Position numbers and translations under genes: made by a program. The notes under the pieces were generated by a model. The model was not told the origin of the DNA. It saw nothing but the letters and a program-made list of their open reading frames with translations, and made no database searches. Shown here piece after piece: positions 40,312 through 48,518 of a stretch of 52,305 nt of DNA. The DNA comes from Prochlorococcus sp. AG-355-O17. GTDB lineage: Bacteria; Cyanobacteriota; Cyanobacteriia; PCC-6307; Cyanobiaceae. The stretch lies in the NCBI GenBank assembly GCA_003280655.1, contig QCEK01000010.1:1-52305 (forward strand), given 5' to 3'. Positions within the stretch are counted from its first letter, which is position 1. Every line of letters begins with the position of its first letter.

Positions 40312-40725
40312 TTATGCCCAAGCTTGTTTCGATAAAGCTATAGCTGAAATTGTTAGTAAAGCAATAACTACAAATTTGTTACTCCAATTAATCATGAATG
40401 AACTAATTTTGTTGAAAGAAACTCTATTAGATGGCACAATCTTTTTTTTATTCATAATGTGATGATTTTCATTATTTTCTAAGTTATTTAAATTTTTAAT
40501 CTCATTTATTAATTTAGATTCGCAAGTTGAGAGTTTTTCTACTTGATTAAATAATTCAATATCTTCTGGCCTTAATAAAGAATTTAATTCTTTAATTTGT
40601 CTTTCGTTTTTCATAAGAAATTCATTAACTATCTCATCTGTCCCTAACCCCTTCTTTATATTTAAAAGAATATCATCTCTTTCCCAGGATTTTTCAAGAG
40701 AATTCAAAATTTTACTTATGCTCAT
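40312..40725 (-). CDS. 137-residue protein with C-terminal membrane helix
   Basis: An acidic helical N-terminal ~100 residues, including a possible coiled coil (NQVEKLSTCESKLINEIKNL), then one helix near the end (KFVVIALLTISAIAL). Upstream of the repair cassette by 35 bp and in the same direction; possibly co-transcribed. Function unknown. Confidence 0.65.
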   Translation of the reverse strand: MSISKILNSLEKSWERDDILLNIKKGLGTDEIVNEFLMKNERQIKELNSLLRPEDIELFNQVEKLSTCESKLINEIKNLNNLENNENHHIMNKKKIVPSNRVSFNKISSFMINWSNKFVVIALLTISAIALSKQAWA

Positions 40726-40809
40726 TTTAAGTATTTTTACTTATGATAAATTATTATTTTTTTCTTCTGTGGCTTATTCCTTTAAGTAATTAAAAAAAAT
40801 TATTTTTAT

Positions 40810-41091
40810 TTAAGATTTACGAATAAGTCTGTTAGCAAAATATTTTATCTTTACCTTTTCTACAATTTTTTTAGAACTACTTGTAGTTTTAACTTTATTT
40901 AAATTAATCACTTCATCTGACACATTTTTGCCCGTTTCAAAATAACTTTTAATTTTTTCTAATTCTTCTTTATTTAATCTTTTCGTTGCACCTTTTGCAT
41001 TGATTCCAAGTTTCTTGCAGGCTAATAATATTCTACTACTTTCGACATTAAGATCTTTGGCAATACTGAAAATAGGAGTGTTGATAGACAT
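40810..41091 (-). CDS. Stand-alone IF-2 N-terminal domain protein
   Basis: 93 residues. PIFSIAKDLNVESSRILLACKKLGINAKGATKRLNKEE is an IF2_N-type three-helix domain (normally at the start of InfB); the C-terminal half is Lys/Ser-rich and ends RLIRKS. No GTPase domain. May bind RNA or the ribosome; role unknown. Confidence 0.78.
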   Translation of the reverse strand: MSINTPIFSIAKDLNVESSRILLACKKLGINAKGATKRLNKEELEKIKSYFETGKNVSDEVINLNKVKTTSSSKKIVEKVKIKYFANRLIRKS

Positions 41092-41188
41092 TATTTTCTT
41101 TACTATGAAATTTATATTTTATAGTATATTTATAAGTTAGAAATTAAATATATTTTTAATTATTATTAATTTTAAAAACTTTTTTTAA

Positions 41189-42508
41189 TTAGGCTACTTC
41201 ATCTTCAAAATTATTTAAATCATTAAACTTCTTCTTCATGGTTGGATTATTTCTAGTTAATTTCTTTACTGTCAAATCTTGAGATTTGCTGTCAGCAGAT
41301 AAAAGATGTTTTTTTGAGAGAACTAAAGCCTCTTTAGTTTTTTGTAAATGGGTTATTGATTTATCAATTTCTGAAATTGCATCATTAAATCTATCCTGGG
41401 CAAGCGAAACATTTTTACCAACTGCATTTTTGAATTGCTCTAGAGTAGTTTCAAAATTAGTTATGTCATAATTCTCACGTTTCATTAAATCAATTTGTGA
41501 TTTGTATTTTAAGGTTTCCATAGATGCATTTCTTAGCAGAGAAATAATGGGCAAGAAAAATTGAGGTCTTATGACATACATTTTTGGGAATCTATGAGAA
41601 ACATCTACTATGCCAGAATTATATAGTTCACTATCTGGTTCTAGGAGGGATACGAGAACTGCATATTCACAAGATTTTTGTCTTCTATCTTTATCTAATT
41701 CTTTTAGAAAATCTTCGTTTTTTCTTTTATTAGTTCCATTTAAACTTTCATTCTTCATCTCAAACATTATGGATACGACTTCTGTTTTGTTTTCATCAAA
41801 TTCTCTAAATATATAGTCACCTTTACTTCCTGAAGTGGCATCATTATCCTTTTCGAAATATGAGTTCTTAAATGCGGAGGCACGATTCAGATTGAATTGA
41901 GTTTCGCAATGGATTTCTAATGTTTCTCCTATCATCTTTGTAGATAATTTAGATTTCATTTCTCTTAACTCCTGAATAGTTAGATCCCTTTCGCTTATTT
42001 TGCTTTTAAACTTTTCTTCTATTAATTTTTCATTAATTGAATATTCAAGCTTCATCTTTTCAATGGAATTTGTTAATGATGAGTTTTCTTTTTCTAAATT
42101 TGTAACAGCTTCACTAATTTTGTTTTTTAAAGATAATTCTGAAATTAAAGACTGGTTTTTAATTTCGTCTTTCAACTTGATTAATTCATTATTCAATGAA
42201 TTAATTTTATTTGTTGCTTGATTTTTTAAATCATTAAGGGCATTTGTTTTCTTTTCTTCTGCTATTTTTAATTTAGATTCAAGAGTTTGGATCTCAGACT
42301 CTTTAATCCGATTCTGTTGTATTAACTGTATTTTTAACTCACGTTTTAAAATTTCCAAAGCTTTTTTATTATCTTCTTCAGCCAAGATAAGTCTTTCTTT
42401 TATTTGTTTATTAAATTCTTCGTCTTTTATTTGAAGAAGTATTTCTTCAAAGCTGCTAGGATCAATTCGGAAAGTTTTGCCGCATGAAGGACATTTAATA
42501 TCTTTCAT
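41189..42508 (-). CDS. DUF2130 protein: zinc ribbon, long coiled coil, nuclease-like domain
   Basis: 439 residues. CPSCGKTF at 5-12 is half of a zinc ribbon with no second pair seen. Residues ~25-190 are a charged coiled coil. The DUF2130 domain follows with GSKGDYIFREF then a strand-ending FEMKNES, a D...ExK layout like the PD-(D/E)XK nuclease core, and RRQKSCEYAVLVSLLE. A DNA-repair role is possible given location; not established. Confidence 0.82.
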   Translation of the reverse strand: MKDIKCPSCGKTFRIDPSSFEEILLQIKDEEFNKQIKERLILAEEDNKKALEILKRELKIQLIQQNRIKESEIQTLESKLKIAEEKKTNALNDLKNQATNKINSLNNELIKLKDEIKNQSLISELSLKNKISEAVTNLEKENSSLTNSIEKMKLEYSINEKLIEEKFKSKISERDLTIQELREMKSKLSTKMIGETLEIHCETQFNLNRASAFKNSYFEKDNDATSGSKGDYIFREFDENKTEVVSIMFEMKNESLNGTNKRKNEDFLKELDKDRRQKSCEYAVLVSLLEPDSELYNSGIVDVSHRFPKMYVIRPQFFLPIISLLRNASMETLKYKSQIDLMKRENYDITNFETTLEQFKNAVGKNVSLAQDRFNDAISEIDKSITHLQKTKEALVLSKKHLLSADSKSQDLTVKKLTRNNPTMKKKFNDLNNFEDEVA

Positions 42509-42639
42509 TTTTTAATTACAAAATTAATATTAGAAAGGATTTAATATTCGAATTATGTAAAAAGAATATTATTCTTGACTAAGAATAAACAATGAACCAA
42601 TATTATGCATTAAGAAATAAAGTAATTACTCAATAAAAG

Positions 42640-43008
42640 TTATATTAATCCTGATTCCTTAAGAATGTTTATTTTATTTGCTAATTCAATATCTGCAGAA
42701 GATATTGAGCGATCTAACTTTTTGTGAGAAGAAACTGTGTAACCACTATCATCAACAAATTCATCTTCCGTATCTTTGTAAGGGGCATTGTCATTTTGGA
42801 ATTCTTTAAAATTGTCCGATTTGTATATATTTGACTTGCTGAGATTACTATATCCAAAATTGGCTATTCCTCTGGCATCTAATGCTTCCTCAACTAATAT
42901 TCCAACTACTTTAGATCTACTTATAGATTCACTCTTAGATATTTCATCAATGATTTCAAGGACTCTTTTTCTAGGGAGGTATCCTATTCTTTTAACTTTA
43001 TTTTCCAT
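42640..43008 (-). CDS. Ribbon-helix-helix-like DNA-binding protein
   Basis: 122 residues. KVKRIGYLPRKRVLEIIDEI followed by SISRSKVVGILVEEALDARG is the strand-helix-turn-helix order of MetJ/Arc (CopG-like) repressors. The C-terminal half is acidic and low-complexity. No toxin gene is adjacent. Target unknown. Confidence 0.65.
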   Translation of the reverse strand: MENKVKRIGYLPRKRVLEIIDEISKSESISRSKVVGILVEEALDARGIANFGYSNLSKSNIYKSDNFKEFQNDNAPYKDTEDEFVDDSGYTVSSHKKLDRSISSADIELANKINILKESGLI

Positions 43009-43236
43009 GAGTCTCTATGAATGCCAATATTGTAACACTTCTGTCAAATTAAACAGATATTGATTAACAGTGCTTTGTGTGAATTTAAATAATAGGATTA
43101 AAGTATAATTATTTAAGAACACTTGTAGAAATTTATTTCTCAAATAATCATGAGGATAATTTTTTGTGCTTTTTCTAGTTCCTCTCTTTGATTGGGTCGA
43201 ATTTCTGAAATTTTCTTAATTTAAATTCTAAATATC

Positions 43237-43440
43237 ATGAAAGATAAACTATATGACAATGCTGATAGCTTCGCAATGTCATTTGATGAGGAATGGAAAA
43301 ATATTGATTGTGATGATTTGCGATTAAAGATAGATAAGGTATTTAAACTTTTATCAGACCACCCTTTTTTAATCTCTAATCCTGAAGATGCAAGAAAAAT
43401 GGCAGAATTTAGAATATTTTCATTAAAAAAATTTCAATAA
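43237..43440 (+). CDS. 67-residue hypothetical protein
   Basis: Acidic N-terminal half (ADSFAMSFDEEWKNIDCDDL), then helices (LLSDHPFLISNPEDARKMAEF). Soluble; no family recognised. Confidence 0.6.
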   Translation: MKDKLYDNADSFAMSFDEEWKNIDCDDLRLKIDKVFKLLSDHPFLISNPEDARKMAEFRIFSLKKFQ

Positions 43441-43493
43441 TTATAAGTTTTATTGAAATTAACTATTTTACCTGTATCTTCACTACTCGAGAT

Positions 43494-43667
43494 TTACATA
43501 GTTGGCGAATTGAAAAACCCTCTACTATACAAGAATAATATGATTCCGATTATTGGACCTATTCCAAAAACAAAAAGTACTAATTTTGCAGAATTTTTTG
43601 TTTGTCCTAATTTTTGATCTTTTAAATTTGAATTAGTTTGATTTCTTTTTGATTTTTTCTTTTTCAT
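43494..43667 (-). CDS. 57-residue single-pass membrane protein
   Basis: A very basic N-terminus (MKKKKSKRNQTNSN) precedes one helix (LVLFVFGIGPIIGIILFLY) and a short SRGFFNSPTM end, suggesting N-in topology. Unknown family. Confidence 0.55.
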   Translation of the reverse strand: MKKKKSKRNQTNSNLKDQKLGQTKNSAKLVLFVFGIGPIIGIILFLYSRGFFNSPTM

Positions 43668-43775
43668 GAAGGCTATATTACTACAAAGCGACTTTAAAAG
43701 ATTTTGATATGTTTTTGAGGTTGAAATAATTTTTCAATTTAAAGAAACTAATACGGGAATCAAAAAAGACAGTAT

Positions 43776-43783
43776 TGTATAAT
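43776..43783 (+). promoter_or_regulatory. Extended -10 element (TG-TATAAT)
   Basis: TTGTATAATG with a perfect TATAAT at 43778-43783, 21 bp upstream of the gene at 43804. No convincing -35. Confidence 0.5.
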
Positions 43784-43803
43784 GTTAAGAATATAAAGAA
43801 AGT

Positions 43804-44001
43804 ATGAGTGCAGCAAAGAGAGAAGAAGTATGTTCTCACCTTAGATATATAAGGTTAGAGCTTAGAGAGATGCACCAAATGCTTATCAAGGAAGATTTGT
43901 TGCCAGATCTTAATGAAGCTAAGGAAGTTCATGCTCAACTTGATGCTTTATTGGATTTATTATCAGAAAAAAGAGTAAAGAAGATAAAAAGCCAGTTTTG
44001 A
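43804..44001 (+). CDS. 65-residue HLxYxR family helical protein, copy 1
   Basis: CSHLRYIRLELREMHQMLIK, DLNEAKEVHAQLDALLDLL and a basic tail. It matches the 45251 product residue pattern for pattern (HLKYLRQDLKKMHLEV; MDKLLKLI), so these are paralogs. Two-helix hairpin likely; function unknown. Confidence 0.65.
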   Translation: MSAAKREEVCSHLRYIRLELREMHQMLIKEDLLPDLNEAKEVHAQLDALLDLLSEKRVKKIKSQF

Positions 44002-44023
44002 AATTTTGGTTAATTTTAATATA

Positions 44024-44218
44024 TTAAAGATACTTTGTAGCTGATTCTATTTTTTTTCGATTGTCATGCATATGTTCTAATTCATTGTATATTTCTTTAA
44101 TTTGGATTTGTATTAGATCGGTTGAATTTATATTGCTTAGCGCATCTAATGCTGATAGAAGGCTTTCTTTGGCTTCAATTAAATGTCTACATTCTTTGCT
44201 ACCTGCTTCGTATGACAT
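44024..44218 (-). CDS. 64-residue helical protein
   Basis: HLIEAKESLLSALDALSNIN and IKEIYNELEHMHDNRKKIE suggest a two-helix bundle. Shares a general plan with, but no clear alignment to, the 43804 protein. Function unknown. Confidence 0.6.
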   Translation of the reverse strand: MSYEAGSKECRHLIEAKESLLSALDALSNINSTDLIQIQIKEIYNELEHMHDNRKKIESATKYL

Positions 44219-44361
44219 AGTATTTTTATAAAAACAAAATTATCCCAAATATATTAAATATTCTTCCGTATTGCTTGATACTCTTATTAAATAAACGCTT
44301 ATTATTGTAATTTTCAATACATATTAAGAAATTATTTTTACTAATATTTAATAAAAAACTT

Positions 44362-44544
44362 ATGCAAGAAAACTCTAAAGATTATAAATTCTGCATCAAG
44401 TTAGCTTTAGATAATGCAAAAGAAAGAATTAATCTATTAGATAATTCTGATAAAAAGAGTGTCCTAGAAGAATATAAGGAATGGATTAATGATGGTTTAA
44501 ATAAGCATAATGTTTTACTTCTAAGAGATGATCCGATCATCTAA
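44362..44544 (+). CDS. 60-residue hypothetical protein
   Basis: FCIKLALDNAKERINLLDNSD followed by KKSVLEEYKEWINDGL; acidic, helical, soluble. No family recognised. Confidence 0.55.
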   Translation: MQENSKDYKFCIKLALDNAKERINLLDNSDKKSVLEEYKEWINDGLNKHNVLLLRDDPII

Positions 44545-44564
44545 TGTTATGAAAAAAATATTTT

Positions 44565-44660
44565 TTAATTCTTTGTATTCGAAGTAACTTTTAATAAAAA
44601 ATAAAGACTCATTATAAAAATAATTGACAAGATAACAGTTAATGAAGAAAAATTATCCAT
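44565..44660 (-). CDS. 31-residue single-helix membrane peptide
   Basis: MDNFSSLTVILSIIFIMSLY then FLLKVTSNTKN: one helix with a basic end. No ribosome-binding site; composition-based call. Confidence 0.4.
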   Translation of the reverse strand: MDNFSSLTVILSIIFIMSLYFLLKVTSNTKN

Positions 44661-44721
44661 ACCTACATAATGTTTAAAAAATTAGATTAACTATAGCAGT
44701 TGAATTAAATATGTATTGCAT

Positions 44722-44850
44722 TCAGTTTTCATTGAAAAGAGAAAAAATAAATTTATTCAAATGTTCTTTTTCTAAAAATATTTTTTTTTTATTATAGGTT
44801 TTTAATTTTTTAAAAATTAAATCAACTAAATATTCTGATTTTGTAGTCAT
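44722..44850 (-). CDS. 42-residue hypothetical protein after lipoprotein gene
   Basis: MTTKSEYLVDLIFKKLKTYN leads to a Lys/Phe-rich helix and SLFNEN. The ATG is 3 bp after the lipoprotein stop, which supports the call. Function unknown. Confidence 0.45.
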   Translation of the reverse strand: MTTKSEYLVDLIFKKLKTYNKKKIFLEKEHLNKFIFSLFNEN

Positions 44851-44853
44851 ATA

Positions 44854-45210
44854 TTAAATTTCTTTTTCTAATAAGTAAATTCTCTCTTCACCTATTTTAT
44901 CAGGCTTTGTTATTTTACATCCTTTATCTTTTTCCATATTACAATCTTTTGTGGCAGGAACAGATTTCCAGGTACAAATTTTTTCTTGGAAATCTTCCTT
45001 TAGAATTTTCCATCCATCATCTAAGTAGTCTGTAATTCCATCCTCTCCACAGGAAAACTTTATTTCCATTCTTTTCTTTTCTGGATGAGGAATCTCCTTA
45101 ATATTTTTTTCCAAATTTTTTATGGGATACTCTTTATTAATTGATGTCCTACAAGAACTCAAGAAAATTGAAATTAGAATTATTTGTGAAAAAATTTTTA
45201 TTATGTACAT
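44854..45210 (-). CDS. 118-residue lipoprotein
   Basis: Signal IIKIFSQIILISIFLSSC with lipobox Cys near 20, followed by RTSINKEY and a mature domain with five Cys (FSCGEDG, KICTW, KDCNMEKDKGCK). Disulfide-stabilised periplasmic protein is likely. Function unknown. Confidence 0.7.
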   Translation of the reverse strand: MYIIKIFSQIILISIFLSSCRTSINKEYPIKNLEKNIKEIPHPEKKRMEIKFSCGEDGITDYLDDGWKILKEDFQEKICTWKSVPATKDCNMEKDKGCKITKPDKIGEERIYLLEKEI

Positions 45211-45250
45211 TGTATTTAACTTTTGATAATTCCAAATAATAGTTTATTGT

Positions 45251-45421
45251 TTATTCTATTAATTTTAAGAGTTTGTCCATTTTATTCATCAAATCTTTTA
45301 CATCATCTGGCTTTGGTAATATTAATTCTTCTGTAACTTCCAAATGCATTTTCTTTAAATCTTGCCTCAAATATTTTAAATGCATTTTTACGTTTTCCTT
45401 CTTTTGATTTATATCAGTCAT
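45251..45421 (-). CDS. 56-residue HLxYxR family helical protein, copy 2
   Basis: MTDINQKKENVKMHLKYLRQ, then DLKKMHLEV, PKPDDVKDLMNKMDKLLKLIE. Alignable over ~45 residues with the 43804 product. Function unknown. Confidence 0.6.
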   Translation of the reverse strand: MTDINQKKENVKMHLKYLRQDLKKMHLEVTEELILPKPDDVKDLMNKMDKLLKLIE

Positions 45422-45503
45422 AGGATTAAAATTTAAACTTTATTAAACTTAAAGTTACTATTATAAGTTTGATCTGGTTATTAGTAGAAAATAATATAAA
45501 GAT

Positions 45504-45941
45504 TTAATTTCTTAAATTCTCTATTTCAAAGATTTCTTCGCCACCATTACAAAAATTTGTGGATAGCATTTTTATCTCCTTATTGTTAATTTCAATTGTA
45601 TTTTTATTTTTAATAATATAACTTTTGGCAATAGCTTCGCAATCTAATTTGTTTTTAGCATGTTTAATAACCGGATAAAAATATGCCAATGTAGTAAATA
45701 TAAACAAAAATGTTATTAATGATTTTTTATCATTTTTAATAAATTCTTTAGATATTTTTTTTACTTTTAATATTTTTACTAGTAATTTATCTGGTAACCC
45801 TATTTGAACAAATAATAACTCTACCCACCATGGAAGATCATTATCTTTTTTTTTCTTTAAGTTTTCAGAAGTATTCATTTTCTTGGATTCATAGTTTTGG
45901 TTTCCAACCTCTTTAAGATTAGTTGTTTCTTTTTTACTCAT
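45504..45941 (-). CDS. 145-residue membrane protein with CNGG-type tail
   Basis: A polar, Lys/Asn-rich N-terminus, a short hydrophobic surface (WWVELLFVQIGLP), one helix (SLITFLFIFTTLAYFYPVI), then LDCEAIAKSYI and FCNGGEEIFEIE. The two Cys after the helix and CNGG match the 12809 protein; the helix end YPVIKHAKN resembles SPVVKEAKY at 5126. Confidence 0.65.
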   Translation of the reverse strand: MSKKETTNLKEVGNQNYESKKMNTSENLKKKKDNDLPWWVELLFVQIGLPDKLLVKILKVKKISKEFIKNDKKSLITFLFIFTTLAYFYPVIKHAKNKLDCEAIAKSYIIKNKNTIEINNKEIKMLSTNFCNGGEEIFEIENLRN

Positions 45942-46069
45942 ATCATCGAATGATTTATTTGGAATGTAGAGGTTTTATTTTGATTTGGAAACTATATTTT
46001 TATTTTATAAGTTTTAATTTAATTTATCTATGAATTTGAGTATTGTTAATCTGTAATAAGAAATTTTAA

Positions 46070-46339
46070 ATGGCAAAAAAAAGAAGGAAGTTAAATAAAG
46101 ATTTTGAGAAAAAAATATATTCATCAAAAAAAAATGTCGAATTAGTACTGGCAAAAATCTATGACATCGATGATGAAGACATACAAAAAGAATATATGAG
46201 CGCTTTTAATAAAGTGGTTTACCTATATGGTGAATTAAAAGAAGATTACGAAAGACTAGGATTTTCTGAGAATTCTGAAGAACTTCTTGCAAATTATAAA
46301 AATGCTTTTAATCTTTTTGAATCAGAATTTGAAATTTAA
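46070..46339 (+). CDS. 89-residue helical protein
   Basis: Basic start (MAKKRRKLNKDFEKK) then acidic helices (YDIDDEDIQKEYMSAF, GELKEDYERLGFSENSEELL). Soluble; no family recognised. Confidence 0.6.
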   Translation: MAKKRRKLNKDFEKKIYSSKKNVELVLAKIYDIDDEDIQKEYMSAFNKVVYLYGELKEDYERLGFSENSEELLANYKNAFNLFESEFEI

Positions 46340-46352
46340 ATTCATTTTCTAA

Positions 46353-46559
46353 TTACTTTTGGTAAGTTTTTACAGGTATTTCAATTAGCTTTCCTTCTTG
46401 GAGATCAGATCTTTTCTCTTGTAATTTTTTGATACATAAAGATGACCTTTTTTCTTTTGCGCAAAATCTTTTTATTTGGTAGTCAGTAAGTGAAAATGAT
46501 TCATTACTAAATGAAAAAAAGGCTAATAAAAACATAAAAAAATTTAATGCGAATTTCAT
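46353..46559 (-). CDS. 68-residue exported protein
   Basis: Signal peptide MKFALNFFMFLLAFFSF..SFS, then a basic mature domain with two Cys (RFCAKEKRSSLCIKKL). Mature part ~45 residues, probably one disulfide. Function unknown. Confidence 0.65.
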   Translation of the reverse strand: MKFALNFFMFLLAFFSFSNESFSLTDYQIKRFCAKEKRSSLCIKKLQEKRSDLQEGKLIEIPVKTYQK

Positions 46560-46600
46560 TTGTTTTCTCCTGACTATGGTCTAATTTCTCTTTAATTTAA

Positions 46601-46879
46601 TTATTTTCTATTATAAATATCTATAATTTGTTTTAATTCATCTTTGCTTAAGTCTGTTGAAATAAAAACTTCTTGGGCTGTTTTACCCTTTCTTGCTATT
46701 GCTTTATATCCGTTTATAGTTTTCACTGACAATCTAATAATTAATTTAGAGGATCTTCCTCTAGCTCTTGAAATAACAGCTGGAGTTATCGTCTTGATAT
46801 TAATATCCAGTGCTAACTTTTGTAGTATTGGAATTAGTCCTTCTATATTTGTACTATGATTTAAAACTAACCTTCCCAA
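46601..46879 (-). CDS. DUF2103 family protein
   Basis: 92 residues. MGRLVLNHSTNIEGLIPILQKL, TITPAVISRARGRSSKLIIR and YKAIARKGKTAQEVFI match DUF2103, described as a predicted metal-binding family conserved in cyanobacteria. Divergent from petN, 117 bp away. Confidence 0.85.
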   Translation of the reverse strand: MGRLVLNHSTNIEGLIPILQKLALDINIKTITPAVISRARGRSSKLIIRLSVKTINGYKAIARKGKTAQEVFISTDLSKDELKQIIDIYNRK

Positions 46880-46996
46880 TTTTAAATTTTTTATCTATTC
46901 TATTGAGAAAATTTTGTTTCTGAGAAATTAACTTTAGCTTTAAAATGATTGAAACTTTTAAAGTTCTGTTATATTTATATAAGCAATTTAAATTAA

Positions 46997-47098
46997 ATGA
47001 TCTTTCAAATAGGCTGGGCAGCATTGGCTGCAATTTTTACTTTTTCTATTGCCATGGTTGTTTGGGGAAGAAACGGTGATGGTTCCATTGATATATGA
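46997..47098 (+). CDS. petN: Cytochrome b6f complex subunit VIII (PetN)
   Basis: 33 residues: [20 protein letters not shown] followed by [13 protein letters not shown]. PetN is a single-helix subunit needed for assembly of the b6f complex in the thylakoid; the sequence is nearly invariant. The stop overlaps the next ATG. Confidence 0.95.
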
Positions 47099-47235
47099 TT
47101 TCATTTTTAACTTATGAAGCATATTTAAGTGAATTTCTTATCCTTACTTCGTTCGTTTTACTAATATTCATATCAATCGCTGTAATTTATATATCCTATG
47201 TCTCTTGGAAAGATAAAAAAAGATTAAAAAGATAG
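47095..47235 (+). CDS. 46-residue single-pass membrane protein overlapping petN
   Basis: ATGA overlap with the petN stop indicates coupled translation. [20 protein letters not shown], a continuous helix ([16 protein letters not shown]), and a basic tail WKDKKRLKR. Its coupling to petN hints at the photosynthetic membrane. Unknown family. Confidence 0.6.
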
Positions 47236-47238
47236 ATA

Positions 47239-47895
47239 TTATTGTTTTTGGTCTTTTTTCTTATCCTTAATTCTGAGCTCTTCAATTAATTCTTTTGCTT
47301 GTTCCATTTTTGATATGCTGCTTTTGTAAATTCCAATATCTTTTTCTGCTTTAATAGCTGATAAGCTTAACTTCTCAAAAATATCAGAGGTCATCTTATT
47401 TTTATCTGATTCATTTTTCTCTTTGAAATCTTTGGAGTCTGAAATTAATATATATATTCCTAAATTCAAAATCCTTGAAGGATAAAGTTTAGAATTATTT
47501 TTTTCTATTAATAATTTTAAAATATCTTTAGATGATTTATCCTTGAATTCTTTTTGAGACTTTTTGGATATTTCATTAATTTCCTTCGCCTCAAAATTTG
47601 TAGAACTGCATAAAGATTCAAAAAGTTGATCCAAGTGTTTTTCAGGTTGATATCCTCTCATTAACTCTTTGTATGTTTCGGTAAGACCTACACAAAAGAG
47701 ATAATCTTGCGTAAATTCATTTTGATGGTTTAAAAGATTAAGTTCGACAAGCATTTCATCAACTATTCTTTTATATAAACCTGGAATGACATAAGGGAAT
47801 TTTTCATGAAATAACTTTTTGCTATCTGAAACAGTCAATTTTTCTTTCAATTTTTTATATGTAAACCTTAATAAGGTTAGCGTATGTTGACTCAA
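47239..47895 (-). CDS. thf1: Thf1/Psb29 photosystem II biogenesis protein
   Basis: 218 residues. [51 protein letters not shown] and a C-terminal coiled coil ([17 protein letters not shown]) match Thf1/Psb29. In Synechocystis Psb29 works with the FtsH2/FtsH3 protease in PSII repair; ftsH lies 0.6 kb away here. Convergent with petN pair, divergent from clpP. Confidence 0.9.
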   Translation of the reverse strand: MSQHTLTLLRFTYKKLKEKLTVSDSKKLFHEKFPYVIPGLYKRIVDEMLVELNLLNHQNEFTQDYLFCVGLTETYKELMRGYQPEKHLDQLFESLCSSTNFEAKEINEISKKSQKEFKDKSSKDILKLLIEKNNSKLYPSRILNLGIYILISDSKDFKEKNESDKNKMTSDIFEKLSLSAIKAEKDIGIYKSSISKMEQAKELIEELRIKDKKKDQKQ

Positions 47896-47930
47896 TATCG
47901 TTAATATCTAATAAACAGAAAAATATTATT

Positions 47931-48518
47931 ATGATCCCTTTAGTTTTAGAAGAATCAGGCGGTAGTGAAAGAGTCTTTGATATTTATTCGAGACTATTAA
48001 GAGAGAGAATAATTTTTTTGGGAGAACAAGTTACTAGTGAAACTGCTAATAGAATCGTTGCTCAATTATTGTTCCTCGAGGCAGAGGATCCAGATAAGGA
48101 CATTTATATGTATATAAATTCACCTGGCGGATCGGTATATGACGGATTGGGTATCTTTGACACAATGCAACATGTAAATCCTGACATTCATACAGTATGT
48201 GTTGGCTTAGCAGCTAGTATGGGTGCATTTTTGCTTGCGGCAGGTACTAAAGGTAAAAGAAGCAGCCTAAGACATTCAAGAATAATGATTCATCAACCAC
48301 TTGGAGGTGCTAGAGGGCAAGCCAGTGATATAAGAATTCAAGCAGATGAAATTTTGTTCTTAAAAGAACGACTTAATACTGAATTATCAGAAAGAACTGG
48401 TAAGGATTATGAAACTATTAAAGAAGATACTGATAGAGATTTTTATATGTCCCCAAACGAAGCAGTTGAGTACGGTTTAATTGATTTGGTGTTAGATAAA
48501 AAACCAATAAAAGCTTAG
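47931..48518 (+). CDS. clpP: ATP-dependent Clp protease proteolytic subunit
   Basis: 195 residues with catalytic Ser in [16 protein letters not shown], His in [12 protein letters not shown] and Asp in [13 protein letters not shown]. Full-length serine protease ring subunit. Its end overlaps the convergent ftsH end by 4 bp. The start is 35 bp from divergent thf1. Confidence 0.96.
   Translation: MIPLVLEESGGSERVFDIYSRLLRERIIFLGEQVTSETANRIVAQLLFLEAEDPDKDIYMYINSPGGSVYDGLGIFDTMQHVNPDIHTVCVGLAASMGAFLLAAGTKGKRSSLRHSRIMIHQPLGGARGQASDIRIQADEILFLKERLNTELSERTGKDYETIKEDTDRDFYMSPNEAVEYGLIDLVLDKKPIKA

Noticed and set aside
45201-45216. LexA-like GTACATTGTATT at the lipoprotein start
   Set aside because: It covers the start codon rather than a promoter and lacks the first conserved purine; likely chance.
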